A stretch of 33,624 nt of DNA from positions 1 to 33,624 of the forward strand of contig JAJYBH010000024.1 of NCBI GenBank assembly GCA_021779135.1, in the 5' to 3' direction. Positions 1-7,392 of the stretch are shown one piece after another. The position numbers and the translations under genes were made by a program. The notes under the pieces were generated by a model. It ran no database searches, was not told the DNA's origin, and saw nothing but the letters and a program-made list of their open reading frames with translations. The first letter of the stretch is position 1; each line of letters starts with the position of its first letter. This stretch comes from Deltaproteobacteria bacterium. Its GTDB lineage: Bacteria; Desulfobacterota; Desulfuromonadia; Geobacterales; Pseudopelobacteraceae.

Positions 1-391
1 CTATAGAAGAGGCTCCCAACGGAGAGTTTTGATTACCAGCCAGCATCAATGCCTCTGACCATTGGCCTTTTAACCCCATGGAAGGTGGCAACTCTTCTAC
101 TTTATACACTTCTCCAGATATCTTATGGAGCTTGCCCATATTAGAATAAGGGCTCTTTGAAATCGACTCTATTGAGGACTTTTTTATTGAATCCCAAGAT
201 TCTCCTGTAGCTGTAAGAAGACGATTTGAGGCTACTTCAATATTGCCGTTAGTTAAAATAGACTTGTCAGAAGTATTGAAAACTGTCTGCGCTTTAGGAA
301 CAGGCGTCTCACTGGCTGGCGCTGAACCTTTGCTGCAGTCACACCCAGCCATCATCATCACCATAACCGCATATACCATAAAGTTTTTCAT
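1..391 (-). CDS. Partial lipoprotein gene downstream of the repressor
   Basis: An open frame runs leftwards from ATG at 391 and leaves the window at position 1 without a stop (130 codons visible). The start has a strong GGAGGAGG ribosome site 5 bases upstream, and its A is shared with the repressor stop (TGATG), so the two genes are probably co-transcribed and translationally coupled. The N-terminus is MKNFMVYAVMVMMMAGC: a hydrophobic stretch ending in the lipobox MAGC, predicting signal peptidase II processing and anchoring at Cys17. The rest is Ser/Thr-rich and I do not recognise it. Expression with the repressor in the lysogen suggests a lysogenic-conversion or superinfection-exclusion role, but that is inference. 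The sequence is visibly more AT-rich than the structural genes. Confidence 0.75.
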   Translation of the reverse strand, partial: MKNFMVYAVMVMMMAGCDCSKGSAPASETPVPKAQTVFNTSDKSILTNGNIEVASNRLLTATGESWDSIKKSSIESISKSPYSNMGKLHKISGEVYKVEELPPSMGLKGQWSEALMLAGNQNSPLGASSI

Positions 392-1158
392 CACATCCTC
401 CTCCCGCACCAAACCACACGCCCGACCACATCCAGGCCATTAACCAACTCTCCACTTATTGTCTCCGGCTCATAGACGGGATTATCGCCCTTAACCGTGA
501 TTGATCCGTCGTGCCGCCTCTGGATGCGCTTGACCACCAGCTTGCCATCATATCTCAATACGTAAACAGCATTATCATCAACACCTTCCGCGCTCATATC
601 GATCAGGATAACATCACCATTGGACAGTGTAGGTTCCATGCTGTCGCCCTTCACGTTAATCAACGCAAGGGATGATACCGGCACGCCCAGGGCATTGCGT
701 ACCCAGTCGGATCGGAACGTGAGGTGGTCCACAATCTGCTCGCTGTGGATGATCGACCCGCCACCAGCGCTGGCTGATACCTTGTATCGCGGGATCTGCA
801 CGAAGCCCTCCAGTGGGGTGGCTTTATACTCAGCGCACGTCACGGCGTAAGTATCGCCAGGCCTCATTCCACCTTCGCCAGTCAACAGCCAATTAATTGA
901 ACAACCAGAGATACGAGCTATTGCAATGATTGCAGGCCGCGTAGGTTCGCTTTTGCCTGAAAGGTATTGACGGATAACAGTATCTGACATCCCACATTCG
1001 CCAGCGAATGAGCGCACAGATCTAGCTCCGATAGCTTTTTGGAGTCTATCGGGAAAACTTCCGAGTTCATCATCGATACTCGGAAATCTATCGCGTTTTA
1101 ACTCGGAAGATTCCGAGTTTGATAATATACTGATATTATGTGTTTTTTCTGGTTTCAC
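391..1158 (-). CDS. LexA/CI-like phage repressor (HTH plus S24 peptidase)
   Basis: 255 residues. An N-terminal helix-turn-helix (about 35-95; SFAGECGMSDTVIRQYLSG) is followed by a LexA/S24-type C-terminal domain (about 120-250). The Ser of GDSMEPTLSNGDVIL is the expected nucleophile and the Lys of GKLVVKRIQ the expected general base, so RecA-stimulated self-cleavage is likely. It occupies the place of Mu c: leftward, divergent from the early operon. The GTG at 1158 has only a weak ribosome site, and the first 34 residues lie outside the HTH and are encoded by DNA full of ACTCGGAA operators. No better in-frame start is visible, so the N-terminus is uncertain. Its first five residues (MKPEK) are identical to those of the divergent ner-like gene. 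The role, maintaining lysogeny by repressing the early promoter, is inferred from family and position. Confidence 0.9.
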   Translation of the reverse strand: MKPEKTHNISILSNSESSELKRDRFPSIDDELGSFPDRLQKAIGARSVRSFAGECGMSDTVIRQYLSGKSEPTRPAIIAIARISGCSINWLLTGEGGMRPGDTYAVTCAEYKATPLEGFVQIPRYKVSASAGGGSIIHSEQIVDHLTFRSDWVRNALGVPVSSLALINVKGDSMEPTLSNGDVILIDMSAEGVDDNAVYVLRYDGKLVVKRIQRRHDGSITVKGDNPVYEPETISGELVNGLDVVGRVVWCGRRM

Positions 1159-1187
1159 GGGATCACCATAAGAAATTTAACTCGGAA
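1059..1187. promoter_or_regulatory. Repressor operator cluster (ACTCGGAA repeats)
   Basis: Five copies of ACTCGGAA or its complement lie at 1059-1066, 1078-1085, 1101-1108, 1111-1118 and 1180-1187. The third and fourth form a perfect palindrome, AACTCGGAA and TTCCGAGTT separated by 2 bp (1100-1119). The first and second form a wider inverted pair. Four of the five lie within the first 34 codons of the repressor frame and the fifth is between that gene and the early promoter. Tandem operators of this kind are expected for an autoregulated Mu-type repressor. Binding has not been shown. Confidence 0.7.
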
Positions 1188-1201
1188 GCAAGTTTTATAT
1201 A

Positions 1202-1230
1202 TTGACAGTGCGATCTATAGCGTGTATTTA
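1202..1230 (+). promoter_or_regulatory. Early promoter (sigma70-type)
   Basis: A perfect -35 TTGACA (1202-1207), 17-bp spacer and -10 TATTTA (1225-1230) sit upstream of the ner-like gene, reading into the early operon. The predicted transcript would start near 1237, about 50 bases before the start codon. Three ATAGC words (around 1217, 1230 and 1240) overlap the -10 and start region and could be Ner or repressor contacts. The operator at 1180-1187 lies 14 bp upstream of the -35. Confidence 0.7.
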
Positions 1231-1289
1231 TAGCTACAGATAGCGCGCAACCAATTTATACAAAATAAGCCAAAAAAAAGGAGTCAAAA

Positions 1290-1505
1290 ATGAAGCCTGA
1301 AAAAGACGGAATGCCACCTGCAAAAATCCGCGCTTTGTTGATCGAAAACAAGGTCAAGCAGGTCGATATCGCAAAGGATCTGGGTCTATCGACTGGGTGC
1401 CCCGGTCGGGTCATTGACCGCCATTACAAGTCCCATCGTGTCCAGGAAGCCATCGCAAAGAGCGTAAAGGTCCCGTTTGAAAAGATGTGGGGCAAAGCAG
1501 CCTGA
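1290..1505 (+). CDS. ner: Ner-like DNA-binding regulator
   Basis: 71 residues with a single lambda-repressor-type helix-turn-helix (about 10-55: KIRALLIENKVKQVDIAKDL, then a Ser/Gly turn and RVIDRHYKSHRVQEAIAKSV) and a C-terminal WGKAA. Size, single-domain build and place as first gene of the early operon match Ner of Mu, which represses both the early and the repressor promoters after infection. AAGGAG lies 6 bases before the ATG. The name rests on architecture and position rather than strong identity, so a generic Cro-like protein is the alternative. Confidence 0.75.
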   Translation: MKPEKDGMPPAKIRALLIENKVKQVDIAKDLGLSTGCPGRVIDRHYKSHRVQEAIAKSVKVPFEKMWGKAA

Positions 1506-1563
1506 TCAGTCGCTGTTATACCACAACTTTGATCTGATTCTAGCGGGAAAAACGAGGGACGTC

Positions 1564-1995
1564 ATGGCAAAAAATACTGATTCAAAAGATACCAGCGTAT
1601 CAAAGCAGCAGACCCTGTTTGATAATAGTCTCGTAGAGGGGTCGTTTGATATAGCCCTGGGGCTCAAACAGCAGCTCTCGCGGGATCTGAAAGGCTTTGA
1701 TCGTTACATGATCGCCGCCCAGATCAGCAAAGCCATGCTTAAAGACATCAGCAAAGATACCCTGGACAAGCACATTGCCAGCGATCCGGCCTACCAGCCG
1801 GGCATCATAGAAGTAGCCGTTATCTGTAAAATCACCGGCAGCCTGGAGCCCTTCCGCTATGTGCTGGAACACCTGGGCAGCGACGTACTAAACCCCGAAG
1901 ATCGTGATCTGATCGAACTGGCCCGCCTCCAGGAGCAAGAGCGCATCATCAAATCCAAAATGGACGCCATCCGCACCAAGCGGGGGCTGAAATGA
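1564..1995 (+). CDS. Early phage protein of unknown function preceding the transposase
   Basis: 143 residues from ATG 1564, which has GAGGGAC just upstream; an in-frame upstream ATG at 1477 lies inside the ner-like gene and has no ribosome site. The protein is helix-rich. The middle (LSRDLKGFDRYMIAAQISKA...DTLDKHIASD) is compatible with a DNA-binding fold like that of phage CII-type regulators. The C-terminus (DRDLIELARLQEQERIIKSK) looks like a coiled coil. Its TGA overlaps the transposase ATG (ATGA). A regulatory or transposition-accessory role is plausible from position only. Confidence 0.75.
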   Translation: MAKNTDSKDTSVSKQQTLFDNSLVEGSFDIALGLKQQLSRDLKGFDRYMIAAQISKAMLKDISKDTLDKHIASDPAYQPGIIEVAVICKITGSLEPFRYVLEHLGSDVLNPEDRDLIELARLQEQERIIKSKMDAIRTKRGLK

Positions 1996-4091
1996 AAAGC
2001 CACTACACCGCCAAAGAATTGGAAGGCCTTCCAGGCCTAAAAATAACGGAACGTGCCATTCGTGATCTTGCCGATCGCGAATCCTGGCCATTCCAGAAAC
2101 GCACCGGACGCGGTGGCGGCAAAGAATACCCGCTCGCAGCGCTTCCGGAAGAGACGCGGGGCTACATTGCCCGGCGCGGCATGGTAAACGCCCCGGCCGT
2201 GAAAACTACCACATCGGTACCTGCTGTCATCAAGACCACCGGGATCGTCGCATCCAACCCTGCCCAGCTCAAACAGTGGCAGCGTGTTGTCATGGACGCC
2301 CGCGTCGCCATCATGCGCATGATCGAGCGGGCCTCCCAACTGGTCGGCGTCAACAAGGCCATTAACACCATAGTTAAAGCCAGTGTAAACGGCGAACTCC
2401 TAGAGTTCGCCGCTGCCAATGCCCGCAAGGGACAGGGGCGTTCCCTCTCTTATGATGGCGTCATGAAGTGGTGGATGTGCTGGAAGAAATCAGGCGGCGA
2501 CTGCCTTCAGTTGGCTCCCAAGGACACAGAAAACTATCTGGAGCCCGTCTGGGCCGAGTCCTTCCTGCAATGCTGGGCCAAGCCGCAAAAGCCCTGCCTG
2601 ACCGATGTCCTGGAGGAGTACTCGCGCACCGCCCCCGCCGGGATCCAGCTGCCCAGCTACAGCCAGGCGCGTCACTACCTGCAGAAGATGGGCGTCATAG
2701 ACCGCGAGAAAGGGCGCAAAACAGGCAATGAACTCAAATCAATCAAACCCTGCCGCCGTCGCGACACCTCCGGCATGTACCCCGGCGACGCCTACACCGC
2801 CGACGGCCACTGCTTTGACGGCGAGGTCGCCCACCCCTTCCACGGCCGCCCGTTCCGCCCCGAGATCACCCCGGTCCTGGACGTCAACACCCGCCTGTGT
2901 GTCGGCTGGTCGTGCGATCTGGCCGAGAGCGGCCTGGCTGTCCTGGATGCCCTGCGCGGAGCCTGCGAGAACTACGGCCCTTGCGCCATCTTTTATACCG
3001 ATAACGGCTCCGGCTTTAAAAACCAGATGATGACCGCCCCTGGTACCGGCATCCTGCACCGCGCCGGCATCACCCCTGAGTACTCCCGGCCCCGCAACCC
3101 GCAGGCCCACGGACTCTCCGAGCGCGGCCATCAGACCATCCTGATCAAAGCCGCCAAGCAGCTCTGTACCTACATCGGCAGCACCATGGACAACGACGCC
3201 GCCCGCCTGGTCTACAAGCAGACCCGCAAGGCCATCAAAAATGGTGAATCCAGCCCGCTGCTGATCGAATGGGATGACTTCGTAGCCTTCGTCAACAACG
3301 CGGTCGATCGTTATAACAACAACCCGCACCGTGGTCTGCCCGCCGTGCGTAATTCTATCACCCGCAAGCGCATCAACCTGACACCGGCCCAGGCATGGCA
3401 GTTGGGTATGGAGCGCATGCAGCGCGAACTGCCGCAGGATGAATGGCTGGTACCGGCCAAAGAACTGCCCGACCTGTACCACCCAGCCGAAGAGCGCACC
3501 TGCAACCGTGGCGAAGTCCGCCTGGGTACCCTCACCACCGGCCTGCCCAAGATCTATTACAGCCGCGACCTGGAAGAATGGCACGGGCAACGGGTCCAGG
3601 TCGCCTACTCCCCCAGCGACTCTTCCAAAGTGTGGGTTCGCGATCTGGAACATCAGCGCCTGCTGGCCGTGGCCGAGCTGGGTGGCAACTCCGACCATTA
3701 CTTTGCGCCCAGCAGGTTGGAAGAGGCCCGCATCAAGCGCGGTCAGGGTCAGCTGAAACGGCTGGAGAATCAGGCCGAAGAAATCAGGCAAGAGATGCAC
3801 GGCCCGGCCCCGGTGATTGTCGAACATTCAGAGGAAATCAAGCGCGAATGCCTGCGGGTCGTCAAACAGATCGAGGAAGCCGAGATAGTCCAGGCCAGCG
3901 TTTTCGAGCTGCCACCCAGCGAGCGTGAGCGCCAGTATCTCTGGCAGGAGCTGGACGCACGGATGCAAGCCGGTGAAGTGGTTCAGGCTGAGGCCGTCAG
4001 TTTCCACAAGGGATGGCAAAACAGTGATTACTTCAAGGCGTGGAAGTCGATACAGGAAGATCTGGCAGGGAAAACAGCAGCAGCACAATAA
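1992..4091 (+). CDS. A: Mu-type DDE transposase (MuA homologue)
   Basis: 699 residues, close to MuA (663). The N-terminal Mu DNA-binding wHTH domain spans about 4-62 (YTAKELEGLPGLKITERAIR...). The catalytic RNase-H-like core carries D271 (YTADGH), D337 (FYTDNGSGF) and E377 (GLSERGH), giving a D-65-D-39-E triad. The C-terminal Mu transposase beta-barrel domain covers about 495-560, followed by a charged helical tail (about 580-650) comparable to the MuB- and ClpX-contacting end of MuA. The protein catalyses strand transfer for integration and replicative transposition. The start overlaps the preceding stop. Confidence 0.97.
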   Translation: MKSHYTAKELEGLPGLKITERAIRDLADRESWPFQKRTGRGGGKEYPLAALPEETRGYIARRGMVNAPAVKTTTSVPAVIKTTGIVASNPAQLKQWQRVVMDARVAIMRMIERASQLVGVNKAINTIVKASVNGELLEFAAANARKGQGRSLSYDGVMKWWMCWKKSGGDCLQLAPKDTENYLEPVWAESFLQCWAKPQKPCLTDVLEEYSRTAPAGIQLPSYSQARHYLQKMGVIDREKGRKTGNELKSIKPCRRRDTSGMYPGDAYTADGHCFDGEVAHPFHGRPFRPEITPVLDVNTRLCVGWSCDLAESGLAVLDALRGACENYGPCAIFYTDNGSGFKNQMMTAPGTGILHRAGITPEYSRPRNPQAHGLSERGHQTILIKAAKQLCTYIGSTMDNDAARLVYKQTRKAIKNGESSPLLIEWDDFVAFVNNAVDRYNNNPHRGLPAVRNSITRKRINLTPAQAWQLGMERMQRELPQDEWLVPAKELPDLYHPAEERTCNRGEVRLGTLTTGLPKIYYSRDLEEWHGQRVQVAYSPSDSSKVWVRDLEHQRLLAVAELGGNSDHYFAPSRLEEARIKRGQGQLKRLENQAEEIRQEMHGPAPVIVEHSEEIKRECLRVVKQIEEAEIVQASVFELPPSERERQYLWQELDARMQAGEVVQAEAVSFHKGWQNSDYFKAWKSIQEDLAGKTAAAQ

Positions 4092-4132
4092 GAATAAAGG
4101 CCAGGGACTCGCGACCCCTGACCTCTTAAACC

Positions 4133-4145
4133 GCCCTTTAAGGGC
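4133..4145. repeat. Short palindrome upstream of the B-like gene
   Basis: GCCCTT and AAGGGC flank a single T in the 75-base gap between the transposase and the ATPase gene. It is immediately preceded by a looser inverted repeat (CAGGG at about 4102, CCCTG at about 4116). No T-tract follows, so it is not a normal terminator. It could fold in the B leader upstream of the AGGAGG ribosome site at 4157-4162. Confidence 0.35.
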
Positions 4146-4166
4146 TCAACTAAACCAGGAGGAATT

Positions 4167-4904
4167 ATGTCAAAGAACGGATTGGATGTCACGACAGCAG
4201 GATTGAGCATCGTCATGCTGGCAATGGGATGCCTGAAACGCATCATGGACCGCCGGGATCACCTGCCCGGCATGGCCGTACTCTACGGTTTCAGTGGCTT
4301 CGGAAAGTCCACCGCCGCCGCCTATATCAGCAACAAACTCAACGCCTACTACATCGAGTGCAAGAGCGTCTGGAGCAAGAAAGCCTTTATGGAAAATGTC
4401 CTCAAGGTTATGGGCATCACCCCTGGGCGCACCGTCTCCGAGATGCTCGATCAGATCTGCGAGCAGCTCGTAAAGTCCGGCAGGCCCCTGATCATCGATG
4501 AAATGGACCACATCGTCGAAAAAGTCGCCGTCGAGGTCGTCCGCGACATCTACGAAGGCTCCCGCGCCCCGATCCTGCTGATCGGAGAGGAGCGGCTGCC
4601 GGCCAAACTGGCCAAGTGGGAGCGCTTCCATGGCCGCATCATGGAATGGGCCGCTGCGCCTCCGGCTGATCTGAACGACGCCAAGGTGCTGGCTGACTTC
4701 TACTGCGCTGGGGTCACGGTAGGTGATGATCTGCTGGCTACCATCCACGGCAAGAGCAAGGGCAGCGTGCGCCGTATCGTGACCAACCTCGACCTGGTCC
4801 GTAAAGAAGCCCAGAGCCAGGGGCTGTCAATGATCGGTTCCAAGGAATGGGGCAAACGTGAGCTGTATACAGGAGAGGCACCGCAACCGAGGAGGTTTCA
4901 GTGA
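4167..4904 (+). CDS. B: MuB-type AAA+ ATPase, transposition target activator
   Basis: 245 residues. Walker A is at about 38-46 (GFSGFGKST) and Walker B at about 109-114 (PLIIDEMDH), with a C-terminal helical region typical of the AAA_22/MuB group. MuB polymerises on target DNA with ATP and delivers targets to the transposase, and it also underlies target immunity. It is shorter than Mu B (312) and appears to lack a long N-terminal HTH appendage. The gene has AGGAGG 4 bases before the ATG and follows the transposase. Its TGA overlaps the next gene's GTG (GTGA). Confidence 0.92.
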   Translation: MSKNGLDVTTAGLSIVMLAMGCLKRIMDRRDHLPGMAVLYGFSGFGKSTAAAYISNKLNAYYIECKSVWSKKAFMENVLKVMGITPGRTVSEMLDQICEQLVKSGRPLIIDEMDHIVEKVAVEVVRDIYEGSRAPILLIGEERLPAKLAKWERFHGRIMEWAAAPPADLNDAKVLADFYCAGVTVGDDLLATIHGKSKGSVRRIVTNLDLVRKEAQSQGLSMIGSKEWGKRELYTGEAPQPRRFQ

Positions 4905-5497
4905 GCCGCAAACCAATCGATCAGCAGCAACCGACAGAATGCCGTCAGGCCATCTGGGATGCAATACGAGCATTCTCGCATGTAGGCACGTTTACAGTCG
5001 GCAGTGTTGAGATCGTCACCAGATGCTCGTCGGGAATGATACGGGAGTATCTCACAGGGCTCACAGCAGCTGGGTACCTGGAAATAAAGGACTATCCCAG
5101 CCTGGTAAAGAAAGTAGCGCTTCCGCTCTACTACCGTCTCATAAACGATTGCGGCAACGATGCACCCAGGGTGCGCAAAGACGGCACAGCCGTCACCCAG
5201 GGGCAGGGCCGCCTGCAGATGTGGAACGCCATGCGGATCCTCAAAACATTCACCACCCAGGATCTGGCCTTTAACAGCAGCACCGATGACCACACAGTGG
5301 CCGTATCAGAGGCTAAAGCCTATATCGGAGCCCTTTGTAAGTCCGGCTATCTAGTAGGCCGCTCCGAAGGTAAATTCATGTTGATCCCGGCCATGTGGAC
5401 CGGCCCACATCCTCCACAGATCCAGCGCACCAAGCAGGTCTACGATCCTAACCTCAAGCGAGTAGTCTGGTCAAAGATTGAAGGAGGTGCCGAGTGA
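4901..5497 (+). CDS. Tandem winged-helix early protein
   Basis: 198 residues, GTG start with GAGGAGGT just upstream and overlapping the B-like stop. It appears to contain two similar helix-turn-helix/winged-helix units, residues about 12-65 (AIWDAIRAFSHVGTFTVGS...SGMIREYLTGLTAAGYLE) and about 105-160 (QMWNAMRILKTFTTQDLAFN...EAKAYIGALCKSGYLV). The repeat suggests DNA binding through a duplicated domain. I do not recognise a named Mu counterpart. The operon position points to early regulation or replication. Both the duplication and the function are my reading of the sequence. Confidence 0.8.
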   Translation: MSRKPIDQQQPTECRQAIWDAIRAFSHVGTFTVGSVEIVTRCSSGMIREYLTGLTAAGYLEIKDYPSLVKKVALPLYYRLINDCGNDAPRVRKDGTAVTQGQGRLQMWNAMRILKTFTTQDLAFNSSTDDHTVAVSEAKAYIGALCKSGYLVGRSEGKFMLIPAMWTGPHPPQIQRTKQVYDPNLKRVVWSKIEGGAE

Positions 5498-5811
5498 CCT
5501 ATCCCGATGCAATGCAGCTGCTCCGTGAAAAAGTCGCTGAACATGGCCAGGCCGCTGTTGGCCGGATGCTTGGATACTCCAACGGTTCCGGTGTTTGTCA
5601 GGTTCTCAAAGGCGAATACAAAGGAGCTCCGGATGAAATGCTCAAACGCGTGATCGAGGTCTTTGGTGGTCTGACGGTTGATTGCCCTATCCTGGGCGAG
5701 ATTCCACTTAACCAATGTGCTGGAGAACGAAAGAAACCCTTTGCCGCCACCAGTCATCAACGGGTGGCACTATGGAAAGCCTGCCAGAAATGTGAAAGGA
5801 GCAAGCCATGA
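5494..5811 (+). CDS. Small HTH protein with C-terminal cysteine cluster
   Basis: 105 residues from a GTG start overlapping the previous stop, with AAGGAGGTG upstream. The N-terminal half (AMQLLREKVAEHGQAAVGRMLGYS...VCQVLKGEY) reads as a Cro/YdaS-like helix-turn-helix. The C-terminal half carries DCPILGEIPLNQC and ACQKC, four cysteines that could bind a metal. This layout recurs in early regions of Mu-like phages of environmental proteobacteria, as I recall, but has no assigned function. It is probably a DNA-binding regulator. Confidence 0.75.
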   Translation: MTYPDAMQLLREKVAEHGQAAVGRMLGYSNGSGVCQVLKGEYKGAPDEMLKRVIEVFGGLTVDCPILGEIPLNQCAGERKKPFAATSHQRVALWKACQKCERSKP

Positions 5812-5915
5812 TCAGACGCATCTTAAAACGGGTTTTACAGACCATTAAAGAAGAGTACGAATTTTTCAAATTGCGCACCTGGATGAAATCCCGTGCCGTC
5901 AGGTTCGTTCGATGA
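5808..5915 (+). CDS. Small basic protein, 35 residues
   Basis: A short frame from ATG 5808 (overlapping the previous TGA as ATGA) to TGA 5913-5915, which itself overlaps the next ATG. AAAGGAG lies 7 bases upstream of the start. The peptide is strongly basic (begins MIRRILKRVLQTIKEEYEFF, ends RAVRFVR) and likely one amphipathic helix. Support comes from the ribosome site and the exact four-base overlaps on both sides, the same junction used throughout this operon. Function unknown; nucleic-acid or membrane association are both possible. Confidence 0.55.
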   Translation: MIRRILKRVLQTIKEEYEFFKLRTWMKSRAVRFVR

Positions 5916-6115
5916 CCGCCCGCGCCTGGCTGGCCCTGTGCGCCACTGCCATGATCCTGGGTGCCCTGATCGGCTGGAGTGCCAGGACGATAACCACCGG
6001 AGACCGTTATATCCGGTCGCTGGCAGAAAAGCATGAAGCCACTGCCAGCTACTTCAATACCAAGCTGGACACAATGATCCAGGAGAATGAAAGGACTTTC
6101 AAACATGGAAAATAG
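5912..6115 (+). CDS. Small single-pass membrane protein
   Basis: 67 residues. One hydrophobic segment (about 5-22, WLALCATAMILGALIGW) is followed by a polar, probably helical tail (YIRSLAEKHEATASYFNTKL). It is likely anchored in the inner membrane by its N-terminus, with the tail in periplasm or cytoplasm depending on insertion. ATGA overlap with the preceding small gene and an 11-base overlap with the DUF3164 gene put it firmly in the early operon. No family recognised. Confidence 0.65.
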   Translation: MTARAWLALCATAMILGALIGWSARTITTGDRYIRSLAEKHEATASYFNTKLDTMIQENERTFKHGK

Positions 6116-6710
6116 AGACCCACAGTACATGGCAGATGCCCAGGGCCGCCTGGTCCCCGTTGCACAGATCCGGCAGATTGACCTGGAGCGTGATTTCCTG
6201 GTCAAAGAGATCTTTGGAAAGGCCAACGAGCTGTCCGGAGTCCTGGCCGGATTCAAGGAAAAGACCCTGGGTGACATTCAGGCCTTTACCGAGCTGTCCG
6301 CCGAGAAGTATGGGGCGAAGCTGGGCGGCAAAAAGGGCAACGTCACCCTGATGAGCTTCGACGGCCGCATAAAGCTCCAGCGCTCCATAGATGAACACCT
6401 GGTCTTTGATGAGCGCCTCCAGGCCGCCAAGTCTTTGATCGATGAATGCATCAACCAATGGGCCGAGAACTCCGACCCCAAAATCAAGGCCCTGATCGGT
6501 GATGCCTTCCAGGTTGACAAGGCCGGGCGGCTCAACGTCAACCGCATCCTTGGCCTGCGCCGGCTCAACTTCGAGGATGAGCGCTGGAGCCGGGCCATGA
6601 CCGCCATCGGTGAGAGCCTCCAGGTTGTCGGCTCAAAGGCCTACATCCGGATCTACACGCGCCATGCTGATGGCGAATACAAACCGCTTCCGCTTGATGT
6701 AGCGGCATAG
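6105..6710 (+). CDS. DUF3164 family protein
   Basis: 201 residues from ATG 6105, which has AAAGGA about 10 bases upstream; an in-frame ATG at 6087 has no comparable ribosome site. The sequence is typical of DUF3164, a family common in early regions of Mu-like phages: MADAQGRLVPVAQIRQIDLERD near the start, then a GKKGNVTLMSFDGR strand pair and a conserved C-terminal half (ERWSRAMTAIGESLQVVGSK, then YIRIYTR). Biochemical function is not known. Membership is by pattern recall and was not tested by search. Confidence 0.85.
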   Translation: MENRDPQYMADAQGRLVPVAQIRQIDLERDFLVKEIFGKANELSGVLAGFKEKTLGDIQAFTELSAEKYGAKLGGKKGNVTLMSFDGRIKLQRSIDEHLVFDERLQAAKSLIDECINQWAENSDPKIKALIGDAFQVDKAGRLNVNRILGLRRLNFEDERWSRAMTAIGESLQVVGSKAYIRIYTRHADGEYKPLPLDVAA

Positions 6711-6765
6711 GGGACAGCTATGCCATCGACAACCGCTTGCATATCAACCAGCACGGAGGACTGAC

Positions 6766-7020
6766 ATGACCCGCATGCACGCCGCCAATATTGACGACAG
6801 TCCGCGCCTCCAGAAGGTCCGGGATTTCTTACGCCGCAACGGTGGAGCGACAACCCGCGAGATCAGCAAAGCCTGTGACGTCTATGCCATCAACAGTATT
6901 GTGGCAGAGCTGAGGGCCAACGGCTTCACCGTCAACTGTAACCCAGTCAAAGGGCAGCGCGGTGTGTATCGGTATGAACTGATAGAAGAAAATCAGATGC
7001 AGCTGTTTGGGAGGATATGA
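6766..7020 (+). CDS. Helix-turn-helix protein (HTH_39-like)
   Basis: 84 residues, with GGAGG about 8 bases before the ATG. The core DFLRRNGGATTREISKAC, then INSIVAELRANGF, is a winged helix-turn-helix of the kind in small phage proteins assigned to HTH_39. The C-terminal wing is GQRGVYRYEL. It probably binds DNA, but its target is unknown. Its TGA overlaps the next gene's start. This is one of several small DNA-binding proteins between B and gemA. Confidence 0.75.
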   Translation: MTRMHAANIDDSPRLQKVRDFLRRNGGATTREISKACDVYAINSIVAELRANGFTVNCNPVKGQRGVYRYELIEENQMQLFGRI

Positions 7021-7391
7021 TGAGTATTGTTGAACTTGGTGAGTGCAGTCGGCTCTTCGCCCGGATCAGCCCGAAGCAATGTCAGAAAAACCGGAAGAAC
7101 GGAACCTTTGCTTGCACCGAATGCTCAGGACTGACCGCTACTAAGCTTATCAAAGCGCATGACCTTGTTGAAACAAAGCCCGTAACAGTCGCGGCCGTGC
7201 CTTCTCCGGCTCGCCCGGTGCCGGTGCTTGACCCGCCGTTTTTATCTTTAGTCTTTACCGATGATAATCTGGATATCATCCGCCGTTTTGCCGCCCTTAG
7301 TAACCAGTGTGGTGGCCCGCTGGTCGATGATCTCTGCACCATTATCGATCTGTATCTTGATGAAAAACTGATGTTGAGAAAGGATATTTAA
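7020..7391 (+). CDS. Unknown early protein with N-terminal cysteine motif
   Basis: 123 residues. Two ATGs lie in tandem (7017 and 7020). The GGAGG at 7010-7014 is better spaced for 7020, which shares its A with the preceding stop. The N-terminal part has four cysteines (GECSRLF, KQCQK, FACTECSG) suggesting a small zinc site, followed by a Pro/Val-rich linker and a helical C-terminal part (LSLVFTDDNLDIIRRFAALS...DLCTIIDLYLDEKLM). I do not recognise the family. A zinc-binding adaptor or regulator is a guess. Confidence 0.65.
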   Translation: MSIVELGECSRLFARISPKQCQKNRKNGTFACTECSGLTATKLIKAHDLVETKPVTVAAVPSPARPVPVLDPPFLSLVFTDDNLDIIRRFAALSNQCGGPLVDDLCTIIDLYLDEKLMLRKDI

Positions 7392-7392
7392 C

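Noticed and set aside
243-443. Plus-strand frame of 66 codons at the left edge
   Set aside because: It is antisense to the lipoprotein gene, which has a strong ribosome site and lipobox, and it lacks any start signal.
2739-3827. 362-codon minus-strand frame within the transposase
   Set aside because: GC-rich shadow of the transposase coding strand; Gly/Val/Asp-rich composition, no ribosome site, no recognisable domain.
6720-6764. 14-codon frame before the HTH_39-like gene
   Set aside because: Only a weak GGGGACA upstream and no coding character; too short to judge.
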